From Siphonodentalium dalli (Eukaryota; Mollusca; Scaphopoda; Gadilida; Siphonodentaliidae), in contig CP136063.1 in NCBI GenBank assembly GCA_032622095.1, positions 265,849,426 to 265,913,425 of the forward strand: DNA of 64,000 nt, given 5' to 3'. The translations under genes were made by a program, and so were the position numbers. Under the pieces are notes generated by a model, which did no database searches, had not been told where the DNA came from, and saw nothing but the letters and a program-made list of their open reading frames with translations. Shown here piece after piece: positions 1-11,489 of the stretch. Each line of letters starts with the position of its first letter. The stretch's first letter is position 1.

Positions 1-2840
1 CTTCAAAAGTCTGCACATTTTATTGTTATTTTGGATGACCCTGTTTCCAAGAAATGACGAGAAACAAATCAAGTATAAACTCGACGGACTCAAATCCACT
101 TTTCTAAATGAACTAAAACTCGTGAAAAACAGCAACAGATATCAGACAGGATGTATTCATTTCGGCACCCATGAAAAAACACATGTTTATGACTGGCCTG
201 AAATCTCTTGATAACAGTTAGTTTTATTTTGGCTTATAACTACTCACTGGTCTCGCCTGATGAAATGGAACGATCGCGCGCAGGCGATTAATGCTATCAA
301 TGATTGGTATGACCATGTAAAATACATGGATTTTACATACAGACATTACATGCATGTGTGTATCCACCCTAAGCCGGCCATTTGCTGTATTGTAAATGCT
401 GATGCCATCTTTGTTCACCCAAATTTGGATATCCAGGCATACATTCAGTGTTAATTGGCTTTATTCTATTTGCACCCCCTTGCATTGGGAAATCTGTCCA
501 ACATCTGTAAATTTTCAACCCGACCACACCTCAAATTTCCAACCGATTTCAGACCAAACTTTTGACCAAAAGTAGAAACATATATGTTACTGTTGGTGTA
601 AAACAACAAATACCACAAATGGCTGGTTGGGAAATCAAACAATGAGAACAATTTCAAACTATATATGTGGTGTAAAATATCCAACTGTTATGTCAGGCAT
701 GAAATTTGCAGTTGGTGAAAATTTTGACACCCCCGGCCAACCCCCTGTCACACGTCCCTGGTCCAGAGTTTCAACTAACATGACAACAAGCGCATAATGT
801 TATATATTCATCACAGCGTCACAAATAGCTTATTAATCGAAAAATATACGACAAAAACCCTTATAAATGTCAAGAGTGTCACAGAGTGTGTTAACTTAAT
901 GGAACCAAATTCAACCAATATGTCTTGCACAAACGAATGCCGACGGCAATATTCGCAACTTTCCGGTCTAGAAGACATTGATCTTCAGATGTTTTCTGGA
1001 GGTTTCCTTATCTTCATGATAATGTTAGGTTACATTAAAGTGAAACACTCCGGTTGGGCGATCAAATATAAATTGAGAATAATGTTGCTCAAAGTAGTTA
1101 TTTTTTACGAATATTAATCCAAATTGACTACACCGACCGTCATTCTTATATAATAATTAAATACAATGACTCTGGATGGCGAAATCATTTGTGTTAGATT
1201 ATCGCCGATAGTTGAGTCCCGAATCGAGATGTAAATATTTACAATTGAGCGTAGTTCAGACGATGTTTTCTATGGAATCGTATGGTCGATATCTTTGAAA
1301 TTTTCGGCGATGTTAGTAGAATGTTACATTCTCCAGGTTTGCATAGCGTCTGAGTACTCACTTATCCATTTGCGGTTTGCGCTCCAAAATACACCTAATA
1401 ATATTCGCTTTTGAATTGTTCCCGGTATCGATACATACTTTATCTATCTTTATACGGGCATATAATAAGTCCCAGAAAGACGCACTGAAGACTAGAAGTC
1501 ATACAAAACAAAACGTTGAACAGGGTGTTTGGGTCCGAACACAAACAACAGCCATGTGCACGACATGGAACATAAAAGAGCGTTCCTTATTAGTCTATTC
1601 CCGATATGGTAGCAATAAATAGCGTTTTTTCAATTATGTGCGAAAAAGGTTTACAGCTGGGAAATGGCTGTCACAATGGGAAATATTTTTTCAGAGCATA
1701 TGAAGCCGGTATATCATTTCGTGTATTTATCAATCTATATATCTTATACCTCCTTTAAAATTATGTAGATAAAATTTGGATGCTCGAATGAGCCATGTCC
1801 TGTTACAAACTGGCAAATTTGCTTCGCCATTTTTTCAAACAGTTCGTGCGTGTCGTCCCTATATGAACATTGAATTCACAAGAAAAACTATTATAACATT
1901 TAGATACGTGAAAGCAATATGAAAAATACAGGAATGGTGTATCCAAACCAGTTACACGAGCATATGCTCTGTGTACTGGCTGTAACACTCACTTGACTCA
2001 GCATTACTATTTCACAATTCTAATATAGAGATATAATAATCTAAGACACCTACTCAGAAATTCCGAAACGTGTCAGTCAAACATGTGCAATAGATAGCCA
2101 CTACAGTGAAGATGCCCTGCCCGATTTGACACCATAACACCACAATATGTACTTTTTTTTATATACAGCAAATATCTAGATCGGACCCATGCTCCCATTA
2201 ATGAGAGGTTTTGATGACCATATATCGACTTTCGAAATAGGAAGTTCAACACGCTTTGAATTGTTGTCAGCGTAGCAAAGTGTCCAACGATAATCTCTGT
2301 TAAAGAGCGTCCATGCTGTTATCGCCCAAAATCGGTATATAATTAAAGAGCGTTCTCAATTATGATCGTAGTTTAGTTCCTCGCTTTCAACGTAAAACGG
2401 GTAGAATATTTTGTTGGCCATTTTTATGAATATTTAATATTAAAATATTTAATCTTACCAGCATACATACCTTTCCAAATTCGATCTATTCACGTGTGTT
2501 AGTTTACATTCTGTCACCGGTAGTCTCGCGCGTTTTCATTGGTTGTTAGCGAAAGCTCATATTCAATAAAATAGCTTGTAGTATCTCCAAGCGCACCCGA
2601 TTAGTGTACCCGACAACTGTCATAGTTTGACACTTCCGTGTATTGTTTAGATAACTAGAATTGTGAATTTGAGCACGAAAGCTGGTTTTTTGGACTGGCT
2701 CCGACATTTTGACTTTTCAAACTTATATGATGTGTTCCAAACACTATTATTGAGAAAACTAACTATAGTTTTAATTCATGATTTGAAGTGAAGGACTCAC
2801 TATTGACACTAATAATTTGAAATTATTTTTCTGATCTGTT
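1..2840. other. AT-rich DNA without a recognisable gene
   Basis: I see no exon, RNA gene or transposon domain here. The open frames are short (up to 106 codons at 797-1117), lack recognisable motifs and look random. A tract at 466-490 containing TTTGCACCCCCTTG resembles one at 62290-62305, so part of 466-780 may be an old dispersed repeat. The phrase AAAGAGCGTT recurs near 1576, 2302 and 2345 and again near 47590-47640; its meaning is unknown. Confidence 0.5.
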
Positions 2841-2849
2841 GAAAATACG

Positions 2850-3920
2850 ATGGCATCCAGCGCTCGTACTTCGAGGAGCAAAAGCAAAGTTCACTATAAA
2901 ACAGCTAATTCATTTACCTCGTGACAGTAGTGAAAATGATGACAGTGAAACCGATCTTTAAAAAACCAGTACCGGCATCTGGCGACTTAGCCTTGAATTC
3001 ACTTGAGAACACAATGGCAGAATTGAACGGTTAATATGAACAACTAGCGACAATGAGACAGTTGAAAGAGAAAGAGAGAGAGAAGCAATGGAAGAGAAGG
3101 TTAGAGAAGTAAGACGACGATTCAGAAAGCTGGACTCCAAAGCAAGACACCTAAAGGTAATTCACAAACTATTATGGACCTAAGAATTGATAAAGAGTTG
3201 ACAATGAAGGCAGAAGAAATGTTGAAAAAACTCGGGACTGTTTAACCAGATTGAAAGTGATGACTCTGATAGTGATACTGATAATAACATTTCTTCAGAT
3301 GAAGAGTCTGATAATCCTAGATTTAGAAAGATATCAGCTCGTTCGGGTCTTGATTCACAGATGAAACTTAGATTCAACACCCTCAGAAATGCCCCCATAC
3401 CAACTTACAAATGGAATTCCGTAACAAAGGGAATTGAATTTAATAATCTGACCTTTAACCAATTTGTAGCCGGAGAGTTGGAGATTATTAGTAGCTCAAA
3501 ATATTAAATTGAAAAAGCTGGGAGGCTGAACTTGTTGAAGAGATCATCACATTATTATGAAATATATGAGTGGAAAGTGCTGTTGCGATTTTGCGCAGCA
3601 TGGGTACAGAGAATACACCTTCAGACATTGAAGAGTCCCTCTATAAGCAGGATCAACGAGACAACCAAGGGGGCATAAAAAGCCCGGGCAGGTTAGCCCG
3701 AAAAATTCTAGTTTATGAGTACTTCTAATTATAAATGGTTCTGCCCGGACTTTCAGAGACAGAAGTTTGAAGAGTCTGGCCCTCATACCAAAATTATTAA
3801 TAATGCAGTTCGTACAGTGTATCACTATTGTGGCACTTGCTTCACAAAAATAAAATGCACAGTTGCCACACACAGAAAGCTCTTTGGCTTGTCCGTATTT
3901 TAAATGCCATGATTTCACGA
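2850..3920 (+). pseudogene. Ngaro Gag-like remnant
   Basis: An ATG at 2850 opens a short basic/Ser-rich stretch, followed after frameshifts by a charged coiled-coil-like segment (about 3018-3170). A later segment near 3460-3600 includes FVAGELEII and YEWKVLL-like text. At 3715-3903 comes a Cys/His-rich region (WFCPDFQR, HYCGTC, then a His), which looks like the zinc-finger tail of Ngaro/DIRS Gag proteins. Several stops and frame changes break it. It would have packaged element RNA. The identification rests on remembered family patterns and on its position just 5' of the RT. Confidence 0.6.
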
Positions 3921-3949
3921 TTGTCGACTCTTAGTCTTTTAAGCCCAAT

Positions 3950-4349
3950 TTAATCCTTTACCCAACAAACCGGCCAAAACCGGCCAAATAAAGCTTCAAC
4001 AGCCTAAAATATCTTCGGTCTGTCTCAATAGAACCATACAAATATGGATATCATTGGAACCGGCTCCTTGACCACATTGTGATAGTTACAGTTATGCCCT
4101 GTGCCAATGCATTCTCTTATATATGCGAGTCGACCATAGGTCGCCTCGCATATATAAGAGAATGCATTGGCCAAAAAAAAATCTTTTTTTAACACTTTTT
4201 ACCATTTTTTCTTACATTCTTTAACAATTTTATAATTTTTAATGTGTTAAGCCAATGCATTATCTTATATATGCGAGGCGACCTATGGTCGACTCGCATA
4301 TATAAGAGAATGTATTGGCACAGGGCCCTTCTGTTGGGTAAAGGGTTAA
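3950..4349. mobile_element. TTAA-flanked palindromic MITE, family 1, copy 1
   Basis: The element is bounded by TTAA on both sides (3950-3953 and 4346-4349). Its ends are inverted: TCCTTTACCCAACA on the left and TGTTGGGTAAAGGG on the right. Inside are two near-perfect 69-bp palindromes (about 4102-4171 and 4253-4320) around an A/T-rich spacer. TTAA duplication with CCC...GGG ends is the signature of piggyBac-type transposition, so this is probably a non-autonomous piggyBac relative; no transposase is present. It sits between the Gag and RT parts of the Ngaro element and is therefore younger. Orientation is opposite to the copies at 9766, 13354 and 51404. Confidence 0.85.
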
Positions 4350-5608
4350 GGGGCGGAGTTTCACAGACTATACCAGTAATCCCGGAACCTTTAAATGTTA
4401 AATTAGTTTTTAATTTTTTATTTCATTTCATCAACCAATTTGGAATAAGTCTCTTCTGAATTAAATGAAATTAGCTGGGAACGTGACCCAGAGTTTGCCC
4501 GCTCAAGGAAGACATTGAAAGAAGTAATCAATCCGAGTCGATTTCGGAGCAACTTTTAATTGGGAAGTTCCGATGATTCATGGGTCTGTAACCCGACCTT
4601 TGAGATATTGGACTGGAATCAGGTGAATGACAATCCAGAATATTCACAAACACAATGTTCTTTTCCACTACATTCAGATGTTTGTCATATCAGTTCATTG
4701 CAGGAATTGAATTTTGAATTACTGTCGCCTTCAGTTGAAGCAAATCATGTAATATCTTCATCTGTTCTTCCAAACTGTCTAAATTGTAAGATCCAAATCT
4801 ATTCCAAAATAAATAATCCTTACATTAGAAACCAGTTAGTGGACTACTATGACAGACAATTAATTGAATTATTCCAGTATGGATTCCCCATAAATGTTGA
4901 TAACCAAAATTTTCAACACAGAAACACATTTTTCCTGATCACAGAGGGGCCCTACAATACCAAGAAATTGTAGCCCAATACATAGATAAGGAGATAACGA
5001 ATTGAATTGTCATAGGACCTTTTCAAGAGAACCCTTTCTCAAAAGAAATTCACATTTCACCCTTGAACACAGTTCCCAAAAGAGATACAGAAAATAGAAA
5101 ATTATATCAGTGGATAATCTGTTAGATATTGTTAAGAATTTAGGTAAAGGATGCCTTCTTTATAAACGTGATCTTCGTAAGCCTTCAGACAAATTTTTCT
5201 GGAGCCCGCAGATATTCATTACATGGGTTTCATCTGGGAGAAACAGCTCTATTTTGACACGGCACTACTCATGGGATTAAAATATTCTGCCTACATCTTT
5301 CAAAGGGTTTCATCTATGATTCCCGTTATGATGAAAAAGAACGGATATTTTCTTCTGAATTATCTGGATGATTTTGCAGGAGCCGATTCCATTCAGAATG
5401 GCAATTTAGCCTTTAGTTATTTAATGTTATAACATATATACATTTGACAAAGTGTTGACAATAAAAACAGAATAGGATAAATGATTTGTTGGATTGGAAA
5501 AGGGATTAAACAACAAGCCCAAGGGCTTTTGTTAAGTTTGCTCCCTTTTTTTTTCGCGCCCACTCTTCATTAAGTGTAGACGGGGGTCAGACGGGAAGGA
5601 ATGGAAAT

Positions 5609-5665
5609 ATTATAATAATAATAATAATAATAATAGTAATGATGATGTTATGATAGACAGGAAGA

Positions 5666-5731
<66 letters not shown>

Positions 5732-5790
5732 AAGAGTGAAAGAAGACGGAAAGAGAGAGAGAGAGAGAGATAGAGAGAGAGAATGAGACT
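5609..5790. repeat. Compound microsatellite (ATA)n-(TA)n-(GA)n
   Basis: (ATA)n covers about 5609-5633, (TA)n about 5664-5714 and (GA)n with interruptions about 5715-5790. It lies in the 3' part of LINE A, where simple-sequence tracts are common. Open frames across it are artefacts of the repeats. Confidence 0.9.
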
Positions 5791-5973
5791 GTCTGGGTAA
5801 AGTGAGGATGTAATTCAGTTGCAGCTGATTGGTTATAATGCTGTACATATACTATTGTTTGTGTCATTGCTACGCCCGTCGCCGTGAGATGTCAGACGAT
5901 CTGGGGCGGGTAAGTTTCGCGCTTAGCAGTAATATTCCATGCTTTTCACGAAGTGTGTGTACCTATCATATCC

Positions 5974-7530
5974 TTATGAGAATCGCTTTGTTTTCAAAAT
6001 ATATCTTTGGACCGCGTCAAATATTTTAATATTATCACGATGGCTGAGTTCCTGTGATCCGCACAAAAGAGTATGTACTGATAAAATAACATTCGGTATG
6101 GCGCATATAAGTTCAGTCCTTTGGCCATTGTATTCAGGACATTCCAATAAGAAGTGATGTGCTGTTTCTATTTTGCCACAATGACAGATAGGGGACGTTT
6201 TAATGTGATTACTCAATAAGTCAGAGTTCAAACTACTGCATTTTAATCTTAAGCGAGGGTGGAGTATATGTGATCTGCGACACTTATTGTGGTAGTAGTA
6301 GGTTGGGGGGCGCCGTGTGCTTGCGTTTAGTGATTTTTTGAAGTCATCAATTGTATTACAATTGCGTATTGTGTCAGGCAGAGAGTTCCACTCACTTATA
6401 GCAGATGGCAAAAATGAATTTCATGTAATAGTTGTACGAGATATCGGGTGGCAACCTTATGTGCCCAAAACGGAAGTTATAACCGGTATCGTAAGAATCA
6501 ACTGGGCGTACGAGATTTCTCAGTATAGATGGTGCTGTTCCTTTGATCATTTTAAAAAAATGGCAGAGTTTGTGTTTTCTCCGTCGCGATGATAGTAGTT
6601 CCCAGCCTGTATCCAGTAGGAGGAGGTCTTTATTTGCGCTAATTGTTGCCCCTGTTACAATTCTAGCCATCTCATATTGAACTTTCTCTATGTCTGATGA
6701 TAAGAAATCGGGAATGTTGTCCCATACAGGTGAGGCATACTCCAGTAAGGGACGTATACAAGAAAAATATACTTTTTCCAGTGTTGATCTGCTGGCTCGA
6801 AATCTTAGTTTTCGTACCAAATACACTCGTTTCCAGGCTTTAGCCAGTAATGAGCGAATATGGATCTCCCAGCTGCCTTCGTTATCAAAAATGAGTCCAA
6901 GATGTGTGTGGGTGTCAACTTCGTTCACTATTGCATCACCCAATGCCAAGGGTGGGTGTAATACGGGTGTATCTTTTCGAGAAACCAGGAGAGATTCTGT
7001 CTTCAGCGGATTAAATTTGACAAGCCATTTAGTCGACCATTTCATTAAAGTTTCTAAGTCATCATTGATAACTTTTGCGGCAAGATTGGGGTCTTCAATG
7101 GTTAGGAAAATCGAAGTGTCATCAGCGAATGTTGCATGTTATGAATTCAGTTATGTCATTTATGTATATCAAGAAAAAAAGAGGACCTATGATCTATCCT
7201 TGAGGAACTCCCGCAGAAACATACTGCAACTGAGAACTTGATACATTGATAATAACACGTTGTTGTCGGTGTTCAAGATCTGATTCAATCAGTTTATGTA
7301 AATCCCCCGTAATTCCTATCTTCGTTAGTTTATAAACTAGTCCGCGATGCCATATCTTGTCACATGCTTTACTAACGTCACAGAAAACACATCTTATTTC
7401 CTTTCCATCATCTAGGGACCTGCATATGTTGTCGTATATCTCTGTCAGTTGAAAAACAGTTGAGTCACCTTTCACAAATCCAGATTGATAAATTGATAGT
7501 AGTTTATTGACTTCCAGAAATTCCCAGAGA
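5974..7530 (-). pseudogene. LINE A reverse transcriptase, C-terminal two thirds
   Basis: From right to left: SIYQSGFVKGDST and FCDVSKACDKIWHRGL (RT blocks before the active site), AGVPQG, then a frameshift and an ADDTSIF catalytic motif near 7105-7130. The thumb follows (WLVKFNPLKTES, THLGLIFDN, CIRPLLEYASPVWD). The C-terminal tail (5974-6411) carries CHCG...HHFLLECPEY, the Cys/His tail of many I/Jockey/CR1-like LINEs. At least two frame breaks are visible (near 6400 and 7045-7195), so the copy is dead. Clade within LINEs was not determined. Confidence 0.85.
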
Positions 7531-8279
7531 TATTTATATATACACTTCTTTAGTTATTTGATAGAGCTTCTGAAGATCTGCGGTCTGAAAGAGTCTGTTG
7601 AGAAACATTGTGCCCCCAATACAACAATGCTGTTTCTTGGAATAAAGTTTGATACAGTTTCCCTTACATTGAGTATTGATGAAGAAAGAATAGAAGACAT
7701 TTTAAGATCGGTTAATATATGGTGAGTAAGAAAATAGCGTCGGTTATAGAACTAGTTATTATTGGGTAAACTCCACTTTGTTAATCAAGGGCGAAATTTC
7801 GTTTCTAGGCTGGTAACTTGGTTAAGTGAATGTAACTATAGATTTCCAAAATGGGCAACATTTTATTCAAAACCTCATTCATACAGATTTGTTATGGTGG
7901 CCAAACTCCTGACAGAATTCAATGTCGAAACCAGACGAAGTTTTCTCAACAGACGCCTGTCTTTCAGGGAGTGGTAGAATCCTTAATGCTCAGTTCTTTC
8001 ATGCCTTATCTCATCTTTTATAACAGACAGAGAGTTAGATATCAACTGGTTAGAATTATTAACTATTTTACTATATTGTCTTCGTGAAATCTGTTATTTG
8101 GCAGCTAAAGTGAATTTGAAGTAAGAAGCGTTCATCTAAGAGCAGGGCTAATGCAGGTTCTGACCTGTTATCGACATGGGGCACTGAGTCAAATGCAGAA
8201 TCAAAATTTGATTCAATCATGATAGAATATGACCTGACAGAAAGTATGTCAGAGATATCAGTTGATCCGGAGTTTTTTA

Positions 8280-9060
8280 TGTTCAGAAATCATTGGATGT
8301 GAATTATCAAAGAATTTCGGATGGCGAGTAATGGGCATTTTGAACACTTCATTGTAGATGCTGAACTGCATAATTTAAAAGAGGAACAAGAAAGTATTAC
8401 CGAGCAGCCTTTGTCCATGGGACCAAGAGAAATTTGAATACCCAAATTTTTGAATATTTGCGTTTCTGTATTCACTTTAGCCTAGTGCCCTTACCGGCCT
8501 CAGTTCAGGCACTTGGTCTTTATGTTCAGTTTCTCAGTCGATCATTCCAATCCCCCCCGGCCATATATAATTATCTATCCAATTTAGTACCATCCACTAG
8601 ATCAGCTATAGACACAGCCAAAATTCTTCTTCGCAAAGTCATCACGCGCCTCAAGGATCAATTGAATGTTACGATTAACTGGACAAAGATTATTCAGTTT
8701 GGTCAGAGAGTATTAAAAAATCCCATTACTGCAATACCGAAATCAAAATTCTGCCCCGTCAGTGCCTACAAGCATAAGATAGCCCAAGCACCTGCACCAC
8801 ACAATTCACCAGTTTTTGTTAGAATAGTGCAGGGCAATATAGTACCCATTACATATAAAGTATTTACAGATAAATTTCGTAATCTAATTTAATTGACCGG
8901 CCGGGATTCATCTCTCTACTGAACTCTACTCTTTAGACGAAGCGGAGCATCATGCGCCTTTTAAACGAAGGTGCCATCTGAGTTAATTCATATGCACGGA
9001 GATTGGATTAGCCTTATATGTCCAATAAAGTACAGTCAAATATTGAAGACATTTACAACT
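8280..9060 (+). pseudogene. Ngaro tyrosine recombinase remnant
   Basis: An open stretch (8434-8892) holds the N-terminal core-binding part (VPLPASVQALGLYVQFLSRS, then a YNYLSNLVPSTRS segment). The catalytic part follows in another frame: an H-S-L-R-R-S-G-A-like box near 8925-8950 supplies the His-x-x-Arg pair, and HGDW lies at 8994-9005. The expected nucleophilic Tyr region after HGDW is degraded. The enzyme would have integrated the circular DNA copy of the element. Frame changes at about 8440 and 8892 make it inactive. Confidence 0.75.
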
Positions 9061-9084
9061 CTTTCTATCATATTTATATTCATT

Positions 9085-9590
9085 ACAGGTCAAAGGAAGT
9101 CGGTCTATATATTAGGGGATTCGATCGTGAAGTATGTTTCTGGAATAGATGGCACCTTTATAGATTGTCAAAGAGTCACTACTATCGAAAGTCTATCCAG
9201 CTATGTTCTGCATTCCGAATCAATGTTTGTATCCTTTGACTGCGTTCTAATACACGATGGCACCAACAACATTCCTAAGGATCAGACAAAAGAAAGATTG
9301 AATCGTCATTTGGCAACCTCATAGGAATTCTTCAGCGCCGCAGAGTTAAAACTACGATGTCAGCCATTCTCCCACGAGTCTGCAATTATGACACTACTAA
9401 AAGCAGGGTGGCCTAGATTAACATAGTGTTGCAGCAATTGTGTCACCGACATAACATTTCCTATGGACCTTTAATAAAGGGTGGAAGTCCCGACCGGTCA
9501 TTATATTCTAAGAATGATGGTCTGCATCTGAATTTTCTATGTTCAAATATATTATCTAGAAACTTTATGCAACTGATTAAGCAAATGTGA
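9085..9590 (+). pseudogene. Ngaro-linked SGNH/GDSL hydrolase-like domain
   Basis: Right after the recombinase, frame 8971-9324 reads VYILGDSIVKYV (block I with the nucleophile Ser) and later IHDGTNNIPKD (a GTNN block). After a frameshift near 9320, SAILPR and KNDGLHLNF (about 9510-9535) supply the Asp-x-x-His block. All three hallmark blocks of an SGNH hydrolase can therefore be seen in order. Stops near 9325 and 9418 break the frame. SGNH domains are known from Ngaro elements; their role in retrotransposition is not settled. Confidence 0.75.
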
Positions 9591-9765
9591 ACACCATTAT
9601 AAAACAGGACGTATGTGTTTTATAAATACGCACATGCAGGGCATGCATATGTTCGCTAGAACATGACATTAAAGAGTACATGGGCAGATTGAAGTTCTTG
9701 TTACCGGAGATGACTCTTCCTTTTGGTTGAAAAATCTTCCAAGAGCTTAATGGCAATTATAGTGC

Positions 9766-10144
9766 TTAACCCTTTACCCAACAGAAGGGCCCTGTGCCAA
9801 TGCATTCTCTTATATATGCGAGTCGACCATAGGTCGCCTCGCATATAGAAGAGAATGCATTGGCTTAACACATTAAAAATTATAAAATTGTTAAAGAATG
9901 TAAGAAAAAATGGTAAAAAGTGTTAAAAAAAGATTTGTTTTAGGCCAATGCATTCTCTTATATATGCGAGGCGACCTATGTGACCTATGGCACAGGGCAT
10001 AACTGTAACTATCACAATGTGGTCAACGAGCCGGTTCCAATGATATCCATATTTGTATGGTTCTATTGAGACAGACCGAAGATATTTTAGGCTGTTGAAA
10101 CTTTATTTGGCCGGTTTTGGCCGGTTTGTTGGGTAAAGGGTTAA
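9766..10144. mobile_element. TTAA-flanked palindromic MITE, family 1, copy 2
   Basis: TTAA at 9766-9769 and 10141-10144 bound CCCTTTACCCAACA and TGTTGGGTAAAGGG ends. The first palindrome (about 9798-9864) is complete, with one substitution in an arm. The second (about 9943-9990) lost most of its right arm, so the element is about 20 bp shorter than its relatives. It lies just past the visible end of the Ngaro element. Confidence 0.88.
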
Positions 10145-10302
10145 TTTCACATAAGAAAATTCAAAACCACTACCTAGCACACCCTGTTGATATTGACAGA
10201 GTCCACCACAAAGTATCATGGGACATTGAAATTCAAACATGAGGAAGTCTATTGTATTTCTGAGGGAAGATCTATATTGATGGGGAATGGAATGTACATA
10301 TT

Positions 10303-10506
10303 AGAGCTTAAGCACAAATAGTTGCGCTTCATCACAACAACTATTTGCGTTTAAGCTCAATTAAATGCGTTTAAGCTAAAATATTTGTGCTTAAGCGCTT
10401 ATGTTTGTGGTTAAGCGCATATATTTGTGGTTACAATGTTTTATGCTTAAGCATAAATAAGTGTGGTAAAGCACAATTAATTGCATTTAAGCGCAAATAA
10501 TTATTA
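10303..10506. repeat. Degenerate AAGCNCAAATA-type interspersed repeat cluster
   Basis: Within about 200 bp the motif GCTTAAGC / GCGTTTAAGC followed by AAATATTTGTG-like text recurs roughly ten times in both orientations. AAGCGCTT and GCTTAAGC are self-complementary, so the strand could form small hairpins. There is no coding potential and no clean period, which suggests an old array of roughly 17-18-bp units. Confidence 0.6.
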
Positions 10507-11191
10507 AAGTGAATTTGGCCTCCATAGATTGCATTTGTTTTTATTTGCCAGTTGAGCTCAACATTAACTTAGTTAATTTTGTCAAATTTGGTGTCAAATC
10601 GGACAGATGACGAATTTGTCTAGTATTTGTTTTTGCAGGTATTTCGTGATAAAAAACCATATGGTCCCAGATAACAATATAAGCGGCAACGTATCCTGGT
10701 CATGAAAGTGGCTATTCAGACTTCTTAAAACCATTTACGTGTTTCTTCCATGATCACTTCTGGTGGTAGACTATTCCGTATCTCTGTTATGCGTTCCGCT
10801 TACTACCAAATGTCCATACAGAACCTCACCTTTTCCAGTTTCATTTCATGCCCTCTCGTGTTAGGTTCTGATTGTTGTCTGCGCATGATTGATTCCGCTA
10901 CCTCTTAATCATATTTGAAGGTCGGTCATTATTTTGCCTCTGTTGTGGCTATGTCTTTATTGAGTCCCATCTGAGTCTTCTATATATATTGTGTTGGTAA
11001 CTTGAGCGTTTTTAATCTATCGTCGTACTCAATATGTTTTAATGATGGTAGCATTGCTGTTGCTCGGTGTTGGACGTTTTCTATATGGTTCATTAAACCC
11101 TTTCTGTGTGATGACCAGACACTTATTCTAGGTTTGGGCGTACTAATGCGTTATATAGCAAATTGAATGTTCTCTATTCCAAGTTTATAAA

Positions 11192-11456
11192 TGTTCTTCT
11201 GATGATTCCCGCCATTTTGTTCGCCTTGTTAATTTGAATTTATATGTTCTTCTGATGATTCCCGCCATTTTGTTCGCCTTGTTAATTTGGTTTTATATGT
11301 TCTTCTGATGATTCCCACCATTTTGTTCGCCTTGTTAATTTGGTTTTATATGTTCTTCTGATGATTCCAGCCATTTTGTTCGCCTTGTTTATTTGATTTT
11401 ATATGTTCTTCTGATGATTCCCGCCATTTTGTTCGCCTTGTTAATTTGATCTTATA
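11192..11456. repeat. 53-bp tandem repeat, 5 copies, inside LINE B RT
   Basis: Units start at 11192, 11245, 11298, 11351 and 11404 and differ by only a few substitutions. Read on the minus strand, the unit encodes the conserved INKANKMAGIIRRT-type stretch of the LINE RT, so it is an amplified piece of coding sequence. The unit length is not a multiple of three, so each copy shifts the frame. Confidence 0.9.
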
Positions 11457-11489
11457 TATTCTTCGAAGGATAGATGACTGTTAAATAAT

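Larger units (their letters stand above)
5423..7547 (-). mobile_element. LINE A: 5'-truncated non-LTR retrotransposon inside Ngaro
   Basis: A minus-strand reverse transcriptase begins abruptly near 7530 and ends near 5974, followed by a 3' region with microsatellites. The flanks carry a target-site duplication: CTTTAGTTATTT at 5411-5422 and at 7548-7559. Removing the insert plus one duplicate rejoins the Ngaro RT text (AFSYL on the left, FSYLIELL on the right), which confirms the borders. 5' truncation within the RT is typical of target-primed reverse transcription. Confidence 0.88.
4480..8130 (+). pseudogene. Ngaro reverse transcriptase / RNase H, split by LINE A
   Basis: An open stretch of 137 codons at 4560-4973 matches the N-terminal part of Ngaro Pol (PNCLNC, RNQLVDYYD, LIELFQYGFPI). 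A GPF..NPF-like segment and SPLNTVPK-like text follow near 5010-5090. At 5223-5432 lies the catalytic palm, with MGLKYSAYIFQRV and YLDDF. The frame then runs into LINE A and resumes at about 7548 with ELLKICGLKESVEKH and FLGIKFDT. Next come GKLHFVNQ and SRLVTWLSE (7762 on), then an RNase H-like STDACLSGSG stretch near 7945-7975 and NWLELLT near 8046. Frameshifts are frequent. It would have copied the element RNA. Confidence 0.8.
2850..9590 (+). mobile_element. Ngaro/DIRS-like tyrosine-recombinase retrotransposon, degenerate, with nested insertions
   Basis: Reading left to right on + I see a Gag-like segment, a reverse transcriptase with YLDDF, an RNase H-like segment, a tyrosine recombinase with HSLRR-type and HGDW motifs, and an SGNH hydrolase segment. 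This order, with a recombinase instead of an integrase or endonuclease, is that of DIRS-group retrotransposons. The SGNH hydrolase points to the Ngaro branch, where such a domain is known. Many stops and frameshifts show that the copy is dead. It carries a TTAA MITE (3950-4349) and a minus-strand LINE (5423-7547). I could not identify the split direct repeats expected at the ends, so both borders are approximate; the element may extend past 9590. Confidence 0.8.
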
